DNA from: Streptomyces laurentii
GTDB lineage: Bacteria; Actinomycetota; Actinomycetes; Streptomycetales; Streptomycetaceae
DNA length: 64,000 nt
Reading direction: 5' to 3'
NCBI GenBank assembly: GCA_002355495.1
Contig: AP017424.1
Location: forward strand, 558,001 to 622,000
This document shows, in pieces, positions 41,993-52,319 of the stretch. Numbering within the stretch: the stretch's first letter is position 1; every line of letters begins with the position of its first letter. The notes under the pieces are model-generated. The model saw nothing but the letters and a program-made list of their open reading frames with translations, made no database searches and had not been told where the DNA came from. Position numbers and translations under genes: made by a program.

Positions 41993-44425
41993 ATGGCACA
42001 GGGCACGGTCCAGGTGACGCACACCGGTACGTCGCGGTGGCGGCGCCGCACGGGCGAGTACTCCACCCTCGCCGCCGCCCTGGAGGCCGCGGGCGACGGC
42101 GACGTCCTCACGATGTCCCCCGGCACGTACCGGGAGAACATCGTCGTCCAGCGGGCCATCGTGCTGCGCGGCGGCGACGGCTCGACGGGTTCGGTGCGGA
42201 TCGCGCCGGCCGACGGGGTGCCACTGACCGTACGGGCCTCGGCCACCGTGCAGGACCTGCACATCGAGGGGCAGGACGCGGCGGCCCCGGCGCTGCTCAT
42301 CGAGGACGGCACCCCCGAACTGCTCGATCTGCGGATCTCCACCCGGTCGGCGGCCGGTGTGGAGGTGCGGGGCGCGGCCCGGCCGACGGTCCGCCGCTGC
42401 ACGGTCGACAATCCGGCCGGCGTCGGCCTCGCCGTACTCGACGGCGCGGGCGGGGTGTTCGAGGAGTGCGAGGTGGTCCGGGCCGGGCAGTCCGGGGTCT
42501 CGGTGCGCGGCGGCGGCCATCCCCGCCTGGAGCGCTGCCGGGTGCACCACGCGTCCGGCTCCGGGATCACCGTCACCGGCGAGGGCAGCGGCCTGGAGGG
42601 CATCGGCTGCGAGGTGTACGAGATCAAGGGCGCCGGGCTCCAGATCGCGTCCCGGGCCAGCGCGCACCTCACCGACTCCAGCGTGCACCGCACCTCCGCC
42701 GACGGCATCACCCTCGACACGGACGCGGTGCTCACCCTCTCCGACTGCGACATCCACGACATCCCCGAGAACGCCGTGGACCTGCGCTCCCGTTCGGTGC
42801 TCACGCTCACCCGCTCGACGGTGCGGCGGTTCGGCCGCAACGGTCTGTCCGTGTGGGACCCGGGGACCCGGGTGGACGCCAACCAGTGCGAGATCCACGA
42901 CAGCACGGGCGACTACCCGGCGGTCTGGGTGAGCGACGGGGCGACCGTCGTCCTCGACTCCTGCCGGGTGCACGACGTACCGGACGCGCTGTTCGTCCTC
43001 GACCGCGGCTCGCGCGCGGACGTCGTCGACAGCGATCTGTCGCAGGTGCGCAACACGGCCGTGTCGGTGAGCGACGGCGCGACGGCACAGCTCGACGACT
43101 GCCGGATCCGGGAGGCGTCGACCGGCGCCTGGTTCCGGGACCACGGCAGCGGCGGCAGCCTGGGTGGCTGCACCATCGACGGGGTGCAGACCGGCGTCAT
43201 CGTCACCAAGGGCGCCGACCCGACGATCGAGCGGGTCACGGTCAGCTCGCCCGCCGAGGCCGGCTTCTACGTGTCGGCGGAGGGCCGGGGCACCTTCCAC
43301 GGCTGCCGGGTGACGGGCAGCGGCGGCTACGGCTTCCACATCATGGACGGCTGCCGTACGACGCTGCGCAAGTGCCGTACGGAGCGGTGCGCGCGCGGCG
43401 GTTACGAGTTCCCGGAGGTGGGGCCGGTCTCCGAGGACTGCACCAGCGACGAGAGCCAGGTGCGCACGCCCGCGGCGGCCGAGCCGGGCACCGTCCTGAC
43501 GGCCACCCGGACCGGCGGCCTGCTCGGCACCGTCCCCTCCCCCCGTCCGGCCGCACCGGCCACCCCGGTCAGCACGCCCGCGGCGGCGCCCGCAGAGGAG
43601 TCCGCCGGGCCCGCCCGTCCGTCGCAGGACGTGCTCGCCGAACTGGACGCGCTGGTGGGCCTGGAGAGCGTCAAGCACGAGGTGCGGATGCTCACCAACA
43701 TCATCGAGGTGGGCCGGCGGCGCCAGGAGGCGGGCCTGAAGGCGGTCTCCGCGCGCCGCCATCTCGTCTTCACCGGCAGTCCCGGCACGGGCAAGACGAC
43801 GGTGGCCCGGCTCTACGGCGAGGTGCTCGCCTCGCTCGGGGTCCTGGAGCGCGGCCATCTGGTGGAGGTGTCCCGGGTCGACCTGGTCGGCGAGCACATC
43901 GGCTCGACCGCGATCCGTACCCAGGAGGCGTTCGACCGGGCGCGCGGCGGGGTGCTGTTCGTGGACGAGGCGTACGCGCTGTCGCCCGACGACTCGGGAC
44001 GGGACTTCGGCCGGGAGGCGATCGACACCCTGGTGAAGCTGATGGAGGACCACCGGGACGCGGTCGTGGTGATCGTGGCCGGGTACACGGCGGAGATGGA
44101 GCGGTTCCTGACAGTCAACCCCGGCGTGGCATCGCGTTTCTCACGGACCATCACCTTCTCGGACTACCTTCCGGAGGAGCTGCTGCGGATCGTGGAGCAG
44201 CAGGCGGAGGAGCACGAGTACCGGCTGGCGCCGGGCACGAACGAGGCGCTGGTCAAGTACTTCGCCGAGCTGCCGAAGGGCCCCACCTTCGGCAACGGCC
44301 GTACGGCGCGCCAGACGTTCGAGTCGATGGTGGAGCGGCACGCGGGCCGGGTCGCCGCGCTCGCGGATCCGAGCACGGACGACCTGACCCTCCTCTTTCA
44401 GGAGGACTTGCCCGAACTCCCTTGA
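41993..44425 (+). CDS. Right-handed beta-helix / CbxX-type AAA+ ATPase fusion
   Basis: An 810-residue two-part protein. Residues 1-500 are a right-handed parallel beta-helix of pectate-lyase/PL-like turns, opening [20 protein letters not shown] and repeating patterns such as [20 protein letters not shown]. Residues 503-543 are a Pro/Ala linker. Residues 545-810 are a CbxX/CfqX-like AAA+ module: Walker [10 protein letters not shown] at about 594, Walker [11 protein letters not shown] at about 653, and conserved [20 protein letters not shown]. The AAA part is the class found in type VII secretion EccA-like proteins and in rubisco activases. AAGG lies 9 nt before the ATG. It converges on a membrane hydrolase gene, overlapping by 28 nt. 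The combination suggests an adaptor with helix-mediated recognition and ATP-driven remodelling. Confidence 0.85.
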   Translation: MAQGTVQVTHTGTSRWRRRTGEYSTLAAALEAAGDGDVLTMSPGTYRENIVVQRAIVLRGGDGSTGSVRIAPADGVPLTVRASATVQDLHIEGQDAAAPALLIEDGTPELLDLRISTRSAAGVEVRGAARPTVRRCTVDNPAGVGLAVLDGAGGVFEECEVVRAGQSGVSVRGGGHPRLERCRVHHASGSGITVTGEGSGLEGIGCEVYEIKGAGLQIASRASAHLTDSSVHRTSADGITLDTDAVLTLSDCDIHDIPENAVDLRSRSVLTLTRSTVRRFGRNGLSVWDPGTRVDANQCEIHDSTGDYPAVWVSDGATVVLDSCRVHDVPDALFVLDRGSRADVVDSDLSQVRNTAVSVSDGATAQLDDCRIREASTGAWFRDHGSGGSLGGCTIDGVQTGVIVTKGADPTIERVTVSSPAEAGFYVSAEGRGTFHGCRVTGSGGYGFHIMDGCRTTLRKCRTERCARGGYEFPEVGPVSEDCTSDESQVRTPAAAEPGTVLTATRTGGLLGTVPSPRPAAPATPVSTPAAAPAEESAGPARPSQDVLAELDALVGLESVKHEVRMLTNIIEVGRRRQEAGLKAVSARRHLVFTGSPGTGKTTVARLYGEVLASLGVLERGHLVEVSRVDLVGEHIGSTAIRTQEAFDRARGGVLFVDEAYALSPDDSGRDFGREAIDTLVKLMEDHRDAVVVIVAGYTAEMERFLTVNPGVASRFSRTITFSDYLPEELLRIVEQQAEEHEYRLAPGTNEALVKYFAELPKGPTFGNGRTARQTFESMVERHAGRVAALADPSTDDLTLLFQEDLPELP

Positions 44426-46847
44426 GGGGACGCGTCGTTGTCGCGCTGCCGGGGCAGCGCGGGCGGCAGCCGGTCGAGCAGGGCGGCACGCGCGGCGGCG
44501 AAGGCCGGGTCGGCCTGGTAGTCGGAGTGGCCCAGGATCGGTTCGGGCAGCGGGTGTTCGCGGGTGCGCCCGTAGACGACGGGGTCGAGCAGCGCGGGCC
44601 GGTCGACGGGCGGCCGGCCGTCCTCGGCGGGGACCCGCATCGGACCGCCGATGGGGTCGGTGGCGCGGAAGAGGTTGCTCCAGCAGTGCACGGTGCGGTG
44701 CAGGCCGGACAGGGCCTCGGGACCGAAGTAGGCCGGGAACCAGCGCCCGTAGAGCCGTTCGAGCGGGGAGCCGTACGTGAGGAGGGCGACCCGCGAGCGG
44801 GTGGCGGGCGCCAGTTGCCAGACCGCCGCCGCGGCCAGGACGCTGCCCTGGGAATGGCCGGAGATGACGAGCCGGCCGCCGGTGCGCCGGGTCCAGGAGC
44901 TCATCCGCCAGGTCAGGTCGGGGACGGCCCGTTCGGCGTAGCAGGGCGGGGCGAAGGGGTGGGCGGCGCGCGGCCAGAAGGTGCCGACGTCCCACAGGAT
45001 GCCGATGGTGCGGCGGGCCGACTGGTCCTTGTAGGCGCGGCGGCCCCAGGTGACGAAGAGCAGGAAGCCGAAGCCGACCATCCAGGAGCCGAGCGCCTGG
45101 GCGGCGGTGGCGGCCGAGGTGATCGCGGGGTGGGCGCCGTCGAAGGCCCGCCCGGGGACGTTGCCGCTGGCCCAGGCCCCGGCGACGGACGCGGCGCCGA
45201 GGAGCAGGGTGGCGCCGGCGACGACGCCGACGAGGACGGGCGCGGAGTCGGTGAGCCCGGCCCCGGCCCGTACCGCGGCGATCCGGTCGGTACGCAGCCG
45301 GTCCCGGTCCCGGTCGGCGGTGCCGTAGTCGGCCTCGACGACGGAGCGGGTCCGGCGGGCGGTGACCAGGGTGCGGGCGACGAGCAGCGCCGTCGGCACG
45401 AGCAACAGCAGGAGCAGGACGGGGATGACGGACGCCTGCCAGCTGAGCAGGACGGGCGGTCCGGTGATCAGGCCGTCGCCGGCGCCGGGGGTACCGGATC
45501 CGTCGAGCCAGTCGGCCATCCGCTGGGCGACACCGCCCGTCATGACGCCGCCGAGGGCACAGGCCAGCATGGCGACGGCGGGACCGCCGAGTCCGCGCAG
45601 CGCGGTGCGCGGGTCCCGGCGCGGGCGGGCCAGAAGCAGGGCGACCACGCCGAGGGCGGCGACGAACGCGCCCTGAGCGAGGGTGAGGAGACCGAAGACG
45701 GTGTCGCCGGGGAGGGTGCCGGAGGAGCGCCAGCCGGGGCGGGCCCAGGCGGCGTGCACGGCGGTGAGCACGAGCAGCAGCAGGGCGGCGCCGGGCAGCC
45801 AGGAGACAAGGGCGCGTTCGAGGGTGAGGTCGAGCCGGCGCTCGCTGCGGCCCCGGCGGCAGATCACCCACAGGACGACGACGGCGAGGACGGCGATCCC
45901 GCCCTGCAGAGTCCAGCCGAGGATCTCGCGCAGGGTGCCGTGGGCGGTCCGGTGGTCCTGGGGGCCGTGGCCCTGGCGAGCGCGGCGGCGACGGTGAGGA
46001 ATCCGGCGGCGGTGTGCGCGGCGCGCAGCCGGGCGACGAGCCGGCGCCCGTACCAGAAGCCGGGGCGGCCGAGGGCCGGCCGCGGGACGGCGGGCGTGGC
46101 CGGGACGGTTCCGGCCTGGGCGGTTCCGGCGGGGGTCGCGGGGTCGGCCGGGGCGTCGGAGTCGTAGCCGACGGGCGGGCGCTGGGCCTCGTACGCGCTC
46201 CAGGTGCGGTTGGACAGGTACCAGAGCAGCCCGACGAGCGCGGCGGGCGCGACGGCGGCGAGGGCGAGCCGGCGGCCGGGCGCCGACCACCAGCCGCCGC
46301 GCTCGGCGGACAGGAAGCCGAGCCAGGAGCGCTGCGCGGCGCAGGCGCCGGAGCCCGCGCACTGCCAGGCCGTCAGGTCGAGGGCGACCTCGCAGACGGC
46401 GGCGGTCAGCAGCACGGTGAGGGTGAGCGCGACCAGCCGGACGAGCACCCCGTAGAGGCGGACGAGCCCTGGCCGGCCCTCGCTGGGCGGGCGCATCCAG
46501 TGGGCGAGGTTGGCCACCATGAACGGCAGGAGCAGCAGCCACAGGGCGCGGGCGCCATTGCCGGAGGTGAGGTTGGACCAGCAGTACGCCTCGGGGACGG
46601 GCCCGTCGGCGTAGCGCTCGGGGTGTTCGTCGGCGTCGACGTCGTCCCGGCGGCGGTGCATGGCGGCGGTCTTGTCGCCGGTGATCCGCACGGTGCGCGG
46701 GTCGTCCAGCATGTCGGCCGCGGTGGTTCCGCCCACGCCGTGGACGAGCAGTTCGAGCGCCGCACCCCCGCTCTTCGGGTCGGGTGTGGCAGAAGACAAT
46801 GCGGGGACTCGCTTCCTGGGTGGGAGGATCGGGAGGACGGGGTCCAT
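44398..46847 (-). pseudogene. Frameshifted polytopic membrane alpha/beta hydrolase
   Basis: The N-terminal part (46847 downward) reads VHGVGGTTAADMLDDP, a hydrolase-like oxyanion region, then four to five membrane segments to VAAALARA. The C-terminal part is in another frame and continues GHGPQDHRTAHGTLREILGW, more membrane segments and the nucleophile elbow VISGHSQGSVLAAAAVWQLA. The switch is at about 45970-45978, where one G appears missing from the run AGGGCCACGG (minus strand). With the base added the protein would be about 816 residues. The start is uncertain: ATG 46847 lacks a ribosome site and TTG 46798 has AGGAAG upstream. It may be a lipase or esterase facing the membrane. A one-base error in the sequence is as likely as a real pseudogene. 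Confidence 0.65.
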
Positions 46848-46900
46848 GTCCGGAGTCCGGGGTGCGGATTCCGGGGCACGGATTCGGGTGCGGAGTCCGC

Positions 46901-46945
46901 GGTGCGGGATCCCGGGGTGCGGGATCCCGGGGTGCGGGATCCCGG
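46901..46945. repeat. 15-bp palindromic tandem repeats between divergent genes
   Basis: Three perfect copies of GGTGCGGGATCCCGG stand at 46901-46915, 46916-46930 and 46931-46945, flanked by degenerate copies (46850-46900 and 46946-46955). Each has the palindrome CGGGATCCCG, so the array offers spaced dyads. The whole region 46848-47299 has no supported gene and is the shared upstream region for the DeoR gene and the divergent hydrolase gene. Confidence 0.75.
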
Positions 46946-47299
46946 GGTGCGGATTTTCGGAGTGACGCGCTCCGGGTCCGGGTCGGGGACCCCGCGCGGG
47001 GGCGCCGCGGAAATCCGGGAGAATGCGGGGAGGACGGCAGGAAGGCCCGGAAGGATGGTCCGGACGGACGGAAGACGGCGACGACGGCAGCGGGTATCAG
47101 GATCGCGGACGGACGGGCCGTGGAGCGCGGTCCTCACCGGATCCGCCGCCCTTCTCCTCTCCTACCCCGCACCATGCCCGCCCGTTCACCGGCGGGACCG
47201 GATTTTCGTCCCCTCGCCCCTCTGTTCGCTTCTTCGTCCCCTCCGAACCGTCCCCGCATCACTTCCCCCACGTTCAGCTTCCGGAAAGGACCGGCCCCG

Positions 47300-48286
47300 A
47301 TGGTGAGTGACCATCAGAACCTGCTCGCGGAGCAGCGGCGCGCGCTGATTCTCGACGAGGTGCGCCGGCGCGGAGGTGTCCGGGTCAACGAGCTGACCCG
47401 CCGCCTCAACGTCTCCGACATGACCGTCCGCCGCGACCTGGACGTCCTGGCCCGGCAGGGCATGGTGGCGAAGGTGCACGGTGGGGCGGTACCGGTGGTG
47501 GAGGCGAGCACCCACGAGCCGGGCTTCGAGGCCAAGTCGGCGCTGGAGCTGGACGCCAAGGAGGAGATCGCACGGGTGGCCGCCGCGATGGTGCGGCCGG
47601 GTACCGCGATCGCTCTGTCGGGCGGCACCACCACGTACGCGCTGGCCCGGCATCTGCTGGACGTACCGGATCTGACGGTGGTGACGAACTCGGTGCGGGT
47701 CGCGGACGTCTTCCACGAGTCCCGGAACATCAGTTCGGGAGGCGAGTCGCGGCCCGGTGCGGCGACGGTCGTCCTCACGGGCGGGGTACGGACTCCGTCG
47801 GACGCGCTGGTCGGCCCCGTGGCCGATCAGGCGATCCGCTCGCTGCACTTCGACGCCCTGTTCCTCGGGGTGCACGGCATCTCGGTGGCGGCCGGCCTGT
47901 CGACGCCGAACCTGGCGGAGGCCGAGACCAACCGGCGGCTGATGCGCTCGGCCCGGCGGGTGGTGGTGGTCGCGGACCACACCAAGTGGGGGACGCTGGG
48001 CCTGAGTTCCTTCGCGCGGCTCGACGAGGTGGACGTGCTGGTGACGGACCGGGGTCTGTCGGACGAGGTACGCGCCGAGATGGCCGAGCACCTGCCGGGA
48101 CTGGTCGTCGCGGGCGAGGAGGCGGGCGGCGGACCGGTCTCCGGGCAGGAATCCGGGACGGGATCGGGGACGAGATCGGGGCCGGAGTCCGGGACCCGGT
48201 CCGGGGCGGCCCCGGGTCAGGTCTCCGGGGACGCCGTCGCGCCGGGCGGCGGTTCCGGTGCGAGCAGCGGGCCGGCGTCGGGATGA
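47300..48286 (+). CDS. DeoR-family transcriptional regulator
   Basis: A 328-residue repressor. The N-terminal HTH (LILDEVRRRGGVRVNELTRR, then LNVSDMTVRRDLDVLARQGM) and the sugar-phosphate binding domain (IALSGGTTTYALARHLLDVP; VLTGGVRTPSDALVGPVADQ) are classic DeoR/GlpR. Residues from about 268 are a Gly/Ser/Pro-rich tail of 60 residues that is unusual for the family. ATG 47300 has GGAAAGGACCGG upstream. Its stop overlaps the ATG of an SRPBCC gene (ATGA), indicating coupling. It probably senses a phosphorylated sugar. Confidence 0.85.
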   Translation: MVSDHQNLLAEQRRALILDEVRRRGGVRVNELTRRLNVSDMTVRRDLDVLARQGMVAKVHGGAVPVVEASTHEPGFEAKSALELDAKEEIARVAAAMVRPGTAIALSGGTTTYALARHLLDVPDLTVVTNSVRVADVFHESRNISSGGESRPGAATVVLTGGVRTPSDALVGPVADQAIRSLHFDALFLGVHGISVAAGLSTPNLAEAETNRRLMRSARRVVVVADHTKWGTLGLSSFARLDEVDVLVTDRGLSDEVRAEMAEHLPGLVVAGEEAGGGPVSGQESGTGSGTRSGPESGTRSGAAPGQVSGDAVAPGGGSGASSGPASG

Positions 48287-48735
48287 GCCGCTTCCGGGTC
48301 GAGCGGGCCGTGGCGCTGCCGCCCGCCGAGGTGTGGCGCCGCCTCACCGACTGGCCGGCGCACGGCGAACGGATCCCCTTCACCCGTACGACCGTGCTCA
48401 CACCGGGCCCGAACCGGGTCGGGACCCGGTTCACGGCCCGGACCCGGGTGGGCCGGTTCGGTTTCGACGACCCTATGGAGATCGTACGGTTCGAGCCACC
48501 CGGCCCCGAGGGCCGGACGGGCGTGTGCGGGCTGGAGAAACACGGCCGGGTGGTCCGCGGCCGGGCCGTCTTCGAGGTGACCGGTACGGGTCCGGGCAGC
48601 CGGGTCGTGTGGCGGGAGGAGTTGCGGCTGCGCGGCGTACCGGGCGTGCTCGATCCCGTACTGGCCGCGGTGGGACGGGTGGTCTTCGGCCGGGCGCTCG
48701 ACGGCCTGCTGGGAAACGGGACGGCCGTCGGCTAA
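48283..48735 (+). CDS. SRPBCC-family (START-like) protein
   Basis: A 150-residue START-like protein (FRVERAVALPPAEVWRRLTD; TRVGRFGFDDPMEIVRFEPP; GSRVVWREELRLRGVPGVLD). The fold binds hydrophobic ligands in a deep cavity. It overlaps the DeoR stop by 4 nt, so it is in the same transcript. No catalytic residues can be assigned. Confidence 0.75.
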   Translation: MSRFRVERAVALPPAEVWRRLTDWPAHGERIPFTRTTVLTPGPNRVGTRFTARTRVGRFGFDDPMEIVRFEPPGPEGRTGVCGLEKHGRVVRGRAVFEVTGTGPGSRVVWREELRLRGVPGVLDPVLAAVGRVVFGRALDGLLGNGTAVG

Positions 48736-48807
48736 GGTGTGCGCCCCCTCGGGCCGTCTGGGGCAAGTCCCTCCCGGCCCGCCCGCCGCACTCCCGGAGG
48801 TCCGGTC

Positions 48808-49311
48808 ATGCAGCGCCGACTGAGGCCGGTGGAACTCGACTTCGTCACGTCCGCACCCACACGGCTGGTCTTCACCACCGAGTTGACCGCGCCGCCCGCC
48901 GCCGTCTACCGGTCCCTCGCGGTGGAGGTCGGCAGCTGGTCCGCCTGGTTCCGGGCGGTGCGCTCCGCCACGCCCACCCGTGACGGCACGGGCCGGACCA
49001 TCCTGCTGACCGGCGGCGGCCGCATGGAGGAGACGATCATGGCGGCCGAGCCGGACAGCCGCTACGTCTACCGGATCGACACGATCAACGCCCCGGGCGT
49101 CACGGCGCTGATGGAGGAGTGGGCGCTGTCCCCCACCTCCACCGGCGGCACCCGGGTCCGCTGGACCATGGCCACCGCCGGCAACTTCCCCTACACCCTT
49201 GTGCTGCGACTGGCCCGGCCCGGCTTCACCCTGTCGTTCCGCGACGCGATGCGACAGCTCGACCGGCGGCTCACTCCGGCCAGACGCCCGTCTCCAGGAA
49301 CCGGTCGATAG
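48808..49311 (+). CDS. SRPBCC-family (START-like) protein
   Basis: A 167-residue START-like protein ([60 protein letters not shown]). A clear ribosome site (CGGAGG) precedes the ATG. It follows the first SRPBCC gene after 72 nt, and its last 41 nt overlap the 3' end of the convergent PLP enzyme gene. The two adjacent SRPBCC genes are only distantly alike, so a simple recent duplication is unlikely. Confidence 0.75.
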   Translation: MQRRLRPVELDFVTSAPTRLVFTTELTAPPAAVYRSLAVEVGSWSAWFRAVRSATPTRDGTGRTILLTGGGRMEETIMAAEPDSRYVYRIDTINAPGVTALMEEWALSPTSTGGTRVRWTMATAGNFPYTLVLRLARPGFTLSFRDAMRQLDRRLTPARRPSPGTGR

Positions 49312-50389
49312 CGGCGGTGTACGGCGCGATGTCGAGGCCCTGCCCGGCCAGCCACTCGTCCGAGTAGTACCGGTCGAGGTAGCGCTCGCCGGGGTCGCAG
49401 ATCAGCGTGACGACGCTGCCGGTGCGCCCCTCGGCGACCATCTCGCCGACGATCTTCAACGCGCTCCACAGTCCGGTGCCGGTCGAGCCGCCCGCCTTGC
49501 GGCCGATGACGTTCTCCAGGACGCGGACGGCGGCCACGCTCGCCGCGTCGGGCACCTTCATCATGCGGTCGATGGCGCCGGGGACGAAGCTCGGCTCCAT
49601 CCGGGGCCGGCCGATGCCCTCGATCCGGGAGCCGCAGTCGGCGGTGGCGTCGGGGTCGTGGCGCAGCCACCCGTCGAAGAAACAGGAGTTCTCGGGGTCG
49701 GCGACGCACACGCTGGTGTCGAACTGCATGTAGTGCACATAGCGCGCGATGGTCGCCGAGGTGCCGCCGGTGCCGGCCGTGGCCACGATCCACGCGGGCT
49801 CCGGGTAGCGCTCCAGCTTCAGCTGCTCGTACATCGATTCGGCGATGTTGTTGTTGCCCCGCCAGTCGGTGGCCCGCTCGGCGTAGGTGAACTGGTCCAT
49901 GTAGTGGCCACCGGTGCGCGCGGCGAGCGCCGCGGCCTCGTCGTACATGGTCCGCGAGTCGTCGACGAAGTGGCACTGACCGCCGTGGAACTCGATCAGA
50001 CGGCACTTCTCGGGGCTGGTGGTGCGCGGCATGACGGCGATGAACGGCACGCCGATCAGCTTGGCGAAGTACGCCTCGGAGACGGCGGTCGAGCCGCTGG
50101 ACGCCTCGATGACGGGCGCGCCGGGCCGGATCCAGCCGTTGCACAGGCCGTAGAGGAAGAGCGAGCGGGCGAGCCGGTGCTTCAGGCTGCCGGTGGGGTG
50201 CGTCGACTCGTCCTTGAGGTAGAGGTCGATGCCCCAGCTGTCGGGCAGCGGGAAGCGCAGGAGGTGGGTGTCGGCCGAGCGGTTGGCGTCGGCGTGCACC
50301 TTGCGGACGGCTTCCTTGAGCCAGGAGCGGTAGGCGGGGTCGCTGCGGTCGACGTCCACGGTCGCCAGGGGACGGTCGGTGGTGGTCAT
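49271..50389 (-). CDS. PLP-dependent cysteine synthase-family enzyme, Cds1-like
   Basis: A 372-residue fold type II PLP enzyme. Lys70 in [11 protein letters not shown] is the expected Schiff-base lysine, [14 protein letters not shown] is the substrate loop, and [16 protein letters not shown] binds the phosphate. The layout matches actinobacterial Cds1-type cysteine desulfhydrases (Rv3684 in Mycobacterium), which release hydrogen sulfide and pyruvate from cysteine, but a cystathionine or cysteine synthase role cannot be excluded. AAGAGG lies before the ATG. Monocistronic, convergent with the SRPBCC gene. Confidence 0.8.
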   Translation of the reverse strand: MTTTDRPLATVDVDRSDPAYRSWLKEAVRKVHADANRSADTHLLRFPLPDSWGIDLYLKDESTHPTGSLKHRLARSLFLYGLCNGWIRPGAPVIEASSGSTAVSEAYFAKLIGVPFIAVMPRTTSPEKCRLIEFHGGQCHFVDDSRTMYDEAAALAARTGGHYMDQFTYAERATDWRGNNNIAESMYEQLKLERYPEPAWIVATAGTGGTSATIARYVHYMQFDTSVCVADPENSCFFDGWLRHDPDATADCGSRIEGIGRPRMEPSFVPGAIDRMMKVPDAASVAAVRVLENVIGRKAGGSTGTGLWSALKIVGEMVAEGRTGSVVTLICDPGERYLDRYYSDEWLAGQGLDIAPYTAAIDRFLETGVWPE

Positions 50390-50640
50390 GAGTGCCTCTT
50401 CTCGTCGTGCCCACAGGGCTGGCCCCAGGTAACCGACAATACCCCTCCCACCTGGGCAAACGTTCCCTTTGAGACTCCATAGGGGAGCCTTGGGAGGGCG
50501 TCGGAGAGCGCTGTGGGAGGGCCGCGGGAGGGCCCCTTCGGCCGCCGTGCGGCGACATCGCGGGGGAGGGCTGCTGGTGCCGGACGCGACGGCCCGGCAC
50601 ACTGGAGTCAGGCATTCTGCGCTAAGGGGGCGGGAGCACC

Positions 50641-50931
50641 ATGTCACAGCCCGAGTTCACGGCCACGGGGGTCCGCATCGACCGATGGCCCCGGTCCCTG
50701 ACCCGCGCGGGGGAGGTCCGCATCGAGGACGGCCGCTTCGCCCTGCTGACGAGTTACGGCAGTGAGATCGACAGCGCGCCGCTCGGTTCGGTCCGGGCCG
50801 GCCGGCCCTGGTTCGCGAAGGCCGACGAGGCGGTGGCCACGGTCAACGGCACGCGGTACCGGATCTCCGGTTCGGCCTCGGGGCGAATGCTCGACGCGCT
50901 GCGCAAGGCGGTGTCCCGGTCCCGGTCCTGA
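50641..50931 (+). CDS. Small uncharacterised protein (96 aa)
   Basis: A short beta-rich basic protein ([55 protein letters not shown]), similar in pattern to a minimal PH-like fold. Spacing of GGGGGCGGGAG fits the ATG. A 16-bp palindrome CCCGCCCCGGGGCGGG stands 84 nt after the stop (51015-51030) and may end its transcript. Family not recognised. Confidence 0.6.
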   Translation: MSQPEFTATGVRIDRWPRSLTRAGEVRIEDGRFALLTSYGSEIDSAPLGSVRAGRPWFAKADEAVATVNGTRYRISGSASGRMLDALRKAVSRSRS

Positions 50932-51206
50932 CGGCGGGGCACCCCGCGTTCGCCGGTGGCCCGCCCGCCGTCCGGGGCAGGCGGCGGAGGACGCCGTGCG
51001 CCGCCCGCGTCATCCCCGCCCCGGGGCGGGTCGCCGCGAGTTGCGGGGCTGTCACCACTGGTTCACCCTGGAACCACCTCACCGAGGGTGCCACGGCGGT
51101 GACGCCGCGAGCCGGCGCCCACCGCCCGGCTCCTCGTCGCATGACAGATCCGAATCGCCGTCTTCCGAATCTCCGTCTTCCGGACCTACTTCGGGGAGTC
51201 GCAGCC

Positions 51207-51761
51207 GTGATCAGCGAGCCCAGCAGGTATTGCACGGTGGAGCTCCAGGCCCTGCCGTCGCGGATCGGTCAGGTCCGCAGAATCGTTTCCGCGCATCTGC
51301 GCTACTGGCAGCTCGACGCCTTGATCGACCATGCGTCGCTCGGTGTCACCGAGCTCCTGACGAACGTCCACCGGCACGCGCTGCCGGACAAGCTCTGCAC
51401 CGTCGAGGTCGCGCTGCTGCTCGACCATCTCACCATCTCCGTACGCGACAACGATCCGCGGATGCCGGGCACCGGCCAACCGAGCCCCCACGCGGACGAG
51501 TTCGCCACCTCCGGGCGCGGCCTCGCCATCATCGAGGCGCTGAGCGAGAGCTGGGGCGCCCGCCCGCAGGACGCGGGCAAGGTCGTCTGGTTCACGCTCC
51601 AGGCCCCGCCCTCCCCCGTCGCCTTGGCGCCGCACGCGCACTCCGTACGGGGCGCCACGACCGACGGGCCGTTCGCCGACCGCGCCCTGGAGATCGTGCC
51701 GTTCCTCATGGCGGACGAACCGCTGCACGCGGCGGCGGGACGGTCCGCGCTGGCCGGCTGA
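51207..51761 (+). CDS. RsbW-like ATP-binding regulator (anti-sigma type)
   Basis: A 184-residue protein with the GHKL ATPase fold of serine-kinase anti-sigma regulators: ELLTNVHRHALPDKL as N-box, VRDNDPRMPG as G1, and SGRGLAIIEALSESWG as G2. The last 45 residues form an extra C-terminal tail. The GTG is supported by GGGGAG 9 nt upstream. No sigma factor or STAS protein is adjacent. An inverted repeat TGGTTC-N6-GAACCA is present at 51059-51076, about 130 nt upstream, and could be a control site. Confidence 0.75.
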   Translation: MISEPSRYCTVELQALPSRIGQVRRIVSAHLRYWQLDALIDHASLGVTELLTNVHRHALPDKLCTVEVALLLDHLTISVRDNDPRMPGTGQPSPHADEFATSGRGLAIIEALSESWGARPQDAGKVVWFTLQAPPSPVALAPHAHSVRGATTDGPFADRALEIVPFLMADEPLHAAAGRSALAG

Positions 51762-51844
51762 GCGCCCCCCGAGCGGGACGCGGGGTCCTGAGTACGGCGC
51801 GCGGGGCGAGGGCCGCGCCGGTGGCCGGCGGCGGGCCGCGGTGC

Positions 51845-52147
51845 TCACGCCCGCCGTCCCTTGTCCCCCGTCGCGAGGCGGCCGAACTGCTCCTCCAGGA
51901 CGGTCAGCCGCCGCCAGTACTCGTCCTCGTCGATCTCGCCGGCGGCGAAGCGGCGGCCGAGCAGCGCGATCGGCGACCGGTCGGCGGCGGAGGAGGTGGC
52001 GCCGGGGCCGCCCCAGCCGCGGACACCGTGCGGACGGCGCCCGCCGAACCGGCGCAGCACGGTGATCACCGCGATGATCACGGCCGCCCAGACGAACGGG
52101 ACGAAGACGATCCACGGGCCGGGGCCCGCGTAGGCCAGAGTGTTCAT
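51845..52147 (-). CDS. SHOCT-domain small membrane protein
   Basis: A 100-residue protein with one strong membrane segment (WIVFVPFVWAAVIIAVITVL) and a C-terminal SHOCT motif (IALLGRRFAAGEIDEDEYWR, then RLTVLEEQF). SHOCT often links to oligomeric or membrane proteins. No specific role. It diverges from a TetR gene across a short regulatory region. Confidence 0.8.
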   Translation of the reverse strand: MNTLAYAGPGPWIVFVPFVWAAVIIAVITVLRRFGGRRPHGVRGWGGPGATSSAADRSPIALLGRRFAAGEIDEDEYWRRLTVLEEQFGRLATGDKGRRA

Positions 52148-52291
52148 CGTCGGTCAGCTCCTCGGTGTGTGTCCCGACTGCTCGATGGTTCGAGACTGCC
52201 GCGCGAGCGGCCCGGAAGCGTCGTACGGCCGGGGCCTCCTCGCGTACCCCGGCGGGAGTAGCCGGGCTCCGGCCGGCTGCTCCCTCGACTC

Positions 52292-52311
52292 TGTACCTAC
52301 TGGTATGTACA
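52292..52311. promoter_or_regulatory. 20-bp palindromic operator before TetR gene
   Basis: TGTACCTACTGGTATGTACA (52292-52311) is an imperfect palindrome; both halves read TGTAC-n-TAC. It lies directly upstream of the tetR start at 52320, where a promoter is expected, so the TetR protein probably represses its own transcription by binding here. Confidence 0.7.
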
Positions 52312-52319
52312 GTACGGGC

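Noticed and set aside
41993..44425. Type VII secretion EccA protein
   Set aside because: The AAA+ module is related, but the N-terminus is a beta-helix, and no EccB-E, EsxA or EsxB genes are present in the window.
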